From Rosa chinensis (lineage: Eukaryota; Streptophyta; Magnoliopsida; Rosales; Rosaceae): DNA of 64,000 nt. Where the stretch lies: assembly GCF_002994745.2 (NCBI RefSeq), contig NC_037092.1, positions 1,461,501 to 1,525,500 of the forward strand, in the 5' to 3' direction. The position numbers and the translations under genes were made by a program. The notes under the pieces were generated by a model. The model was not told where the DNA came from, searched no databases, and saw only the letters and a program-made list of their open reading frames with translations. Positions 60,795-64,000 of this stretch are shown here, piece by piece (position 1 is the stretch's first letter; every line of letters begins with the position of its first letter).

Positions 60795-62651
60795 TTAAGT
60801 TGTCTCCAATGACCGCAACTGGTTCTTCAAATCATCATTTTCCTTATTTAGAGCAACAATATTGGATTTTACAACACAAACTTCTTGTGTCTTGGTCCCA
60901 AGTTTTGATTCTGTTTGTCTAAGTCTTGTGTGTGACAACTGCAGCTGGTTCCTTAAAGTTTGGTTGTTCCCAAGCAAACAATCGTGTTGAAGAGAGAGCT
61001 CTTCAACTTGGTTTTTTAGATCAGTAATTTTGGCTTCATATGCACTGATACTTCTTTTCCTTGTGTTAAGTTCAGATTCTATGATTTCTATGTGTCTCAG
61101 TTTTGTGCCCCATGCCTGCAACCGCTCCTCCAAAGTTTTCTTATCCTTCCCTAAAGTAATATCATTGGCTTCAGCAGCTTCCAAGTCTCTTGTCTTAGCC
61201 AAAACTTCATATTCTAGCCGTACGATTTTGCTCCCTGATGACTGCAACTGGTTGTTTAAAGTATCGTTCTTCTCAAGTAAGCTAAGGTGCTCAAGGAAGA
61301 GCTCATCAAATTGCTTCTTTGTATCTTTATTCTGGGCATCTGCAGCAGTAACCTCTTTTTTCTTGGTCTCAAGCATACAATGGTGCTCTAGGAGGAACTC
61401 ATGAAGTTGCTTTCTTAGAGAAACATTCTTGGCTTCTACATCATTAACCGTTTTCTTCTTGATCTCAAGTTCACATTCTACCTGTTCAACTCTTGTGCTC
61501 AACGACCGCAATTGGTTCTTTAAAATTTGGTTTTGCTTGACCAAGAGATCATACTCAAGATGGAACTCTTCAGAGTGTTTGATTAGAACAATAGAGTTGA
61601 CTTCTGCAGAAATTACGTCTTCTGTCTTTGTCTCGAGATCAGATTCTAGCTTGTCGAGTCCTGTGTCCAATGACTGCAACCGGTTCTTTAAGATTTGATT
61701 TTCGTCAAGAAGACCATTATTTTCAGAAAGGGACTTGGCTTCTGCAGCATGAATGACTCTTACGAGGAGTATGAGTACACCTGCAAGTTGGAAATGCAGT
61801 GAGTAAATCAGATCAGTCAAGCGGAATATGAGATACAAACAGAAACGAAAGGTCAATCAACCAATGACACATAAAGAGTAAAGACCCGAACTACAGAGTA
61901 CAACTAACAAATAAGAATCAAATTTGGGCTTCTTGGAGTTTTTTTCTTGTTCTTTTTCTCTGTTCGAAAGATGGAAAATTTATTTCTTTTCCACCTTTTA
62001 TTTCTTTCTTTGGTCTGTAGTTTTGGGGTTTGGTTTTTGTTCTCCCTTCTCTTTTTTGTATTTTTCTTTATTATTAATATAAAAAAAATAAGGGGACAGG
62101 CGGTGGGCTCCCAAAGTGTGGTAGACCCTTCACCTTCGGGTTTGAGGGTGGGACTTGCTCCCTAAATCATCTACTTCCGAGGAGCTAATATAGTCTCATC
62201 CCTTATTTTAGTTATAAAAAAAAAATCCAAAAAGACTATTGGAATTTTGAATTGCATACTAGTATATATTCAAGGTGAAAACCCTAAATACCCAAATCAA
62301 ATTGCACATAAAGCAAAAAAAAAAAAAAAAATTACCAACACCCAGCAAATCTATCATCATCAAACACCATCAAAGTTGAATCACAGACCAAAAAATTTCT
62401 GAGAAAGTTACTCTTACTCTAAATAGAAAAGCCATGAGAAAAGTAAATAAAATTTACCACTGAAAAGTAAATCAAGACAGTTGCTAGGCGTCTGGATCAT
62501 CCTAACAAAGTTCACAAGGAAGAGCAATCCTAAAACGATATTCTCTGCATTGAGCCAATCTCTTCCCTTGAACGCATCCAGGCACTTCATCACTGCCTTC
62601 TTCAAAGCTATCGAAGCCGAAAATGCAAGCATCATCGATCTTATCACTCAT
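60795..62651 (-). pseudogene. Array gene C: long coiled-coil paralogue, frame damaged at both ends
   Basis: Two exons on the minus strand, about 62651-62458 and 61780-60795, with the same phase-1 intron as genes A and B. The conserved ATG (ATGAGTGAT at 62651, as in gene A) is out of frame with the rest; the main frame could start at MMLAFSAS (62635), giving about 387 residues. Residues of exon 1 (LLFLVNFVRM, then LDLLFSGVLILLVRV across the intron) are hydrophobic. The coiled coil of about 320 residues is the longest of the array, with repeats such as LKNRLQSLDT, LKNQLRSLSTR and LNNQLQSSGSK. The frame stops at 60795, but LKEIEYELEARTKTV continues the pattern in another frame just beyond. Either a pseudogene or a gene with altered ends. 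Confidence 0.6.
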
Positions 62652-63464
62652 TATAACAAGTAAACAACATTGGGTTTTTTTTATGATACAGAAGCTTGTA
62701 TAGTGTGTATATATCCACTTAGGACTTGAGCCTTAGGGAAAGTTTGTTGCTTGACGGCTAAGTAACTCGGCTAAAAGAATGGAGCTGACTGGCGGGGGTT
62801 GGTTTTTTGCCTTCTCGATTGATTAGGGTTAGGGGATTAGGGTATTCTAAAAAAAAAGGGGTTAGGGGATTAGGGCTGCTTATCTATTGGGTACATGCAT
62901 GTTCTTGTGGACTAATAGATGTTTCGGGCCTTGGGCCCCACTAAGTATTTAGGCAAAAATATGTGAAAGAAACTTTGGTTTTGTAACTTATAAACTGATA
63001 CAATGCCAACCGAGGCACGTTCCAACATCTAAAATAGGTTTTTAAGTTCATCATGTTTGTTCACCCATGTTTTGAGTCAAATATAATTTTCAATAAAATA
63101 ACTAGACATAGTTTCACTAACCACACCAGATAAAATCTTCTATCTTTCATACTAGTTATTTCTATTCAAGAAGACGGTAAAGCAAGCTTTTGACAATGAA
63201 GAGGACAAACAACGCTTGTAATTGAGCCAAGTTCGTCCCTCATCCTTTAGAAAACGCGTGCAGCGATCATACCATCCTTGGTTAGCAACATAAGGACATT
63301 GGATTTCATAGACGGCACTACCCCACTACGTGTATAGCGATTTTCATCATTCAACTTCTGCTTTCTCCATGAGACCCGATGTACAAATTAAAATGTAACA
63401 AGTACATATATATCTTAGACTCCCATACAATCAAAACAGTTTCCTATGAATATTTATTGCTATC
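62652..63464. other. Region between gene C start and gene D
   Basis: At about 62773-62800 the sequence ctcggctaaaagaatggagctgactg aligns with the E2F-like block upstream of gene A but has lost the CCCGCGAAAA core. The remainder is AT-rich and holds the 3' region of gene D. No separate gene is seen. Confidence 0.5.
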
Positions 63465-64000
63465 TCAATGTGACAATCTCCAGGGTAACGACCTCAATTG
63501 ATTTTTCAGAGTTTCGTTACCATCAAGTAGGCTATCAAACTCAGCAAGGGACCCTTCTAATTGATTCTTCTGATTAAAACTATTGACTCTTGCAGCATTA
63601 AGTATATATTCTCGTTCTTTGAGTCTTACAATTGATGTAGCATCCTCTTTTGTCTCTCTCTCACGTTCAAAATCTAGTTGTTCGAGTCTCGCGCCAAGAA
63701 CATTAGTCTCGTTTGCCTTTGTCTCAAGTTCGGATTCTAGCTGTTTCACTCTTGTTCCCAGTATGGTAATCTCTTTTGTCTTTGACTCCAGTTGTGACTC
63801 AAGCTGTTTGATTTTTCTGCACAATGTAGTCGCCTCCTTCGTTTTTGTCCCGAGTTCAGATTCTTGCTGTTTAATTCTCTTGCACAATGTAATGGTCTCT
63901 CTTGCCCTTGTCCCAAGTTCAGATTCTAGGTCGTTGACTCTTGCACGCACTAAGCCCAATTGGTGTTTTAAACATTGATTTTCTTCAAGTAATTTTTTAC
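63465..64000 (-). CDS. Array gene D: coiled-coil paralogue (3' exon, partial)
   Basis: The minus-strand frame is open from the window edge to a stop at 63465 and begins KKLLEENQCLKHQLG, in register with the repeat pattern of gene C. Its core is a run of about 21-residue repeats (three heptads each) such as ESELGTKTKEATTLC and ESELETKANETNVLG. It ends LKNQLRSLPWRLSH, nearly the same as the C-terminal region of gene A. The Met at 63959 is internal and is not the start; the 5' exon with the membrane segments must lie right of the window. Confidence 0.7.
   Translation of the reverse strand, partial: KKLLEENQCLKHQLGLVRARVNDLESELGTRARETITLCKRIKQQESELGTKTKEATTLCRKIKQLESQLESKTKEITILGTRVKQLESELETKANETNVLGARLEQLDFERERETKEDATSIVRLKEREYILNAARVNSFNQKNQLEGSLAEFDSLLDGNETLKNQLRSLPWRLSH

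Noticed and set aside
61030..61698. Two plus-strand Ser-rich open frames
   Set aside because: Antisense shadows of the gene C coiled-coil repeats.
62647..62649. GTG at 62647 as start of gene C
   Set aside because: GTG is not a normal plant start; the conserved ATG at 62651 and an in-frame ATG at 62635 are better candidates.

Overview
The window is nuclear DNA of a eudicot plant. The genes carry short GT-AG introns and plant-only families: STIG1, pectate lyase, a WAK-type galacturonan-binding protein, a group IIb WRKY factor, a phytepsin with a plant-specific saposin insert, and a MAPKKK17/18-type kinase. Repeat styles (Ivana-like and other Ty1/copia, Athila-type Ty3/gypsy, TRIMs, SINEs) suggest a Rosaceae genome such as Fragaria, Rosa or Potentilla. 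That family-level placement is inference and was not tested by any search.

Layout. 1-6007: a decayed Ivana-like copia element split by two solo LTRs, each with its own 5-bp target duplication, preceded by a 614-bp block that recurs downstream of the STIG1 gene. 6799-7239: STIG1-like gene. 7413-14602: second copy of the block, interrupted by a young copia element (7615-14183) with identical LTRs and TTAAG target duplications, but without a recognisable protease. 15284-16775: four-exon pectate lyase. 17053-17416: complete TRIM. 17625-18783 (-): secreted or membrane galacturonan-binding WAK-like protein without a kinase. 19192-19270 (-): tRNA-Leu(UAG). 19271-26366: 7 kb without genes, ending in the promoter of a six-exon WRKY gene (26367-28735). 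32307-35782: 13-exon phytepsin. 39175-40443: intronless MAPKKK.

41935-64000 (-): four tandem paralogues (called A-D here) with an N-terminal membrane region resembling BAP31 and a long coiled coil of variable length. A and B share an E2F-like promoter block. C has a broken start frame and a frameshifted 3' end. D runs off the window. Between B and C lies a 13-kb nest: an old copia element (47432-60513) split by an Athila-type gypsy element whose gag-pol is one frame broken only by two TAG codons. Smaller insertions in this part are a SINE with a 16-bp duplication, a LINE-like retroposon with a 13-bp duplication just upstream of gene A, a TRIM relic and a copia gag-protease relic.

The genes do not form a pathway. 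WRKY IIb, MAPKKK, WAK-like, pectate lyase and STIG1 products all belong to cell-wall or stress biology, but nothing in the sequence links them functionally. The most unusual items are the paralogue array A-D with its shared promoter block, and an array of four covarying hairpins in the leader of the young copia element. Exon boundaries were placed by eye from splice signals and reading frame; every joined gene model has a total length divisible by three.
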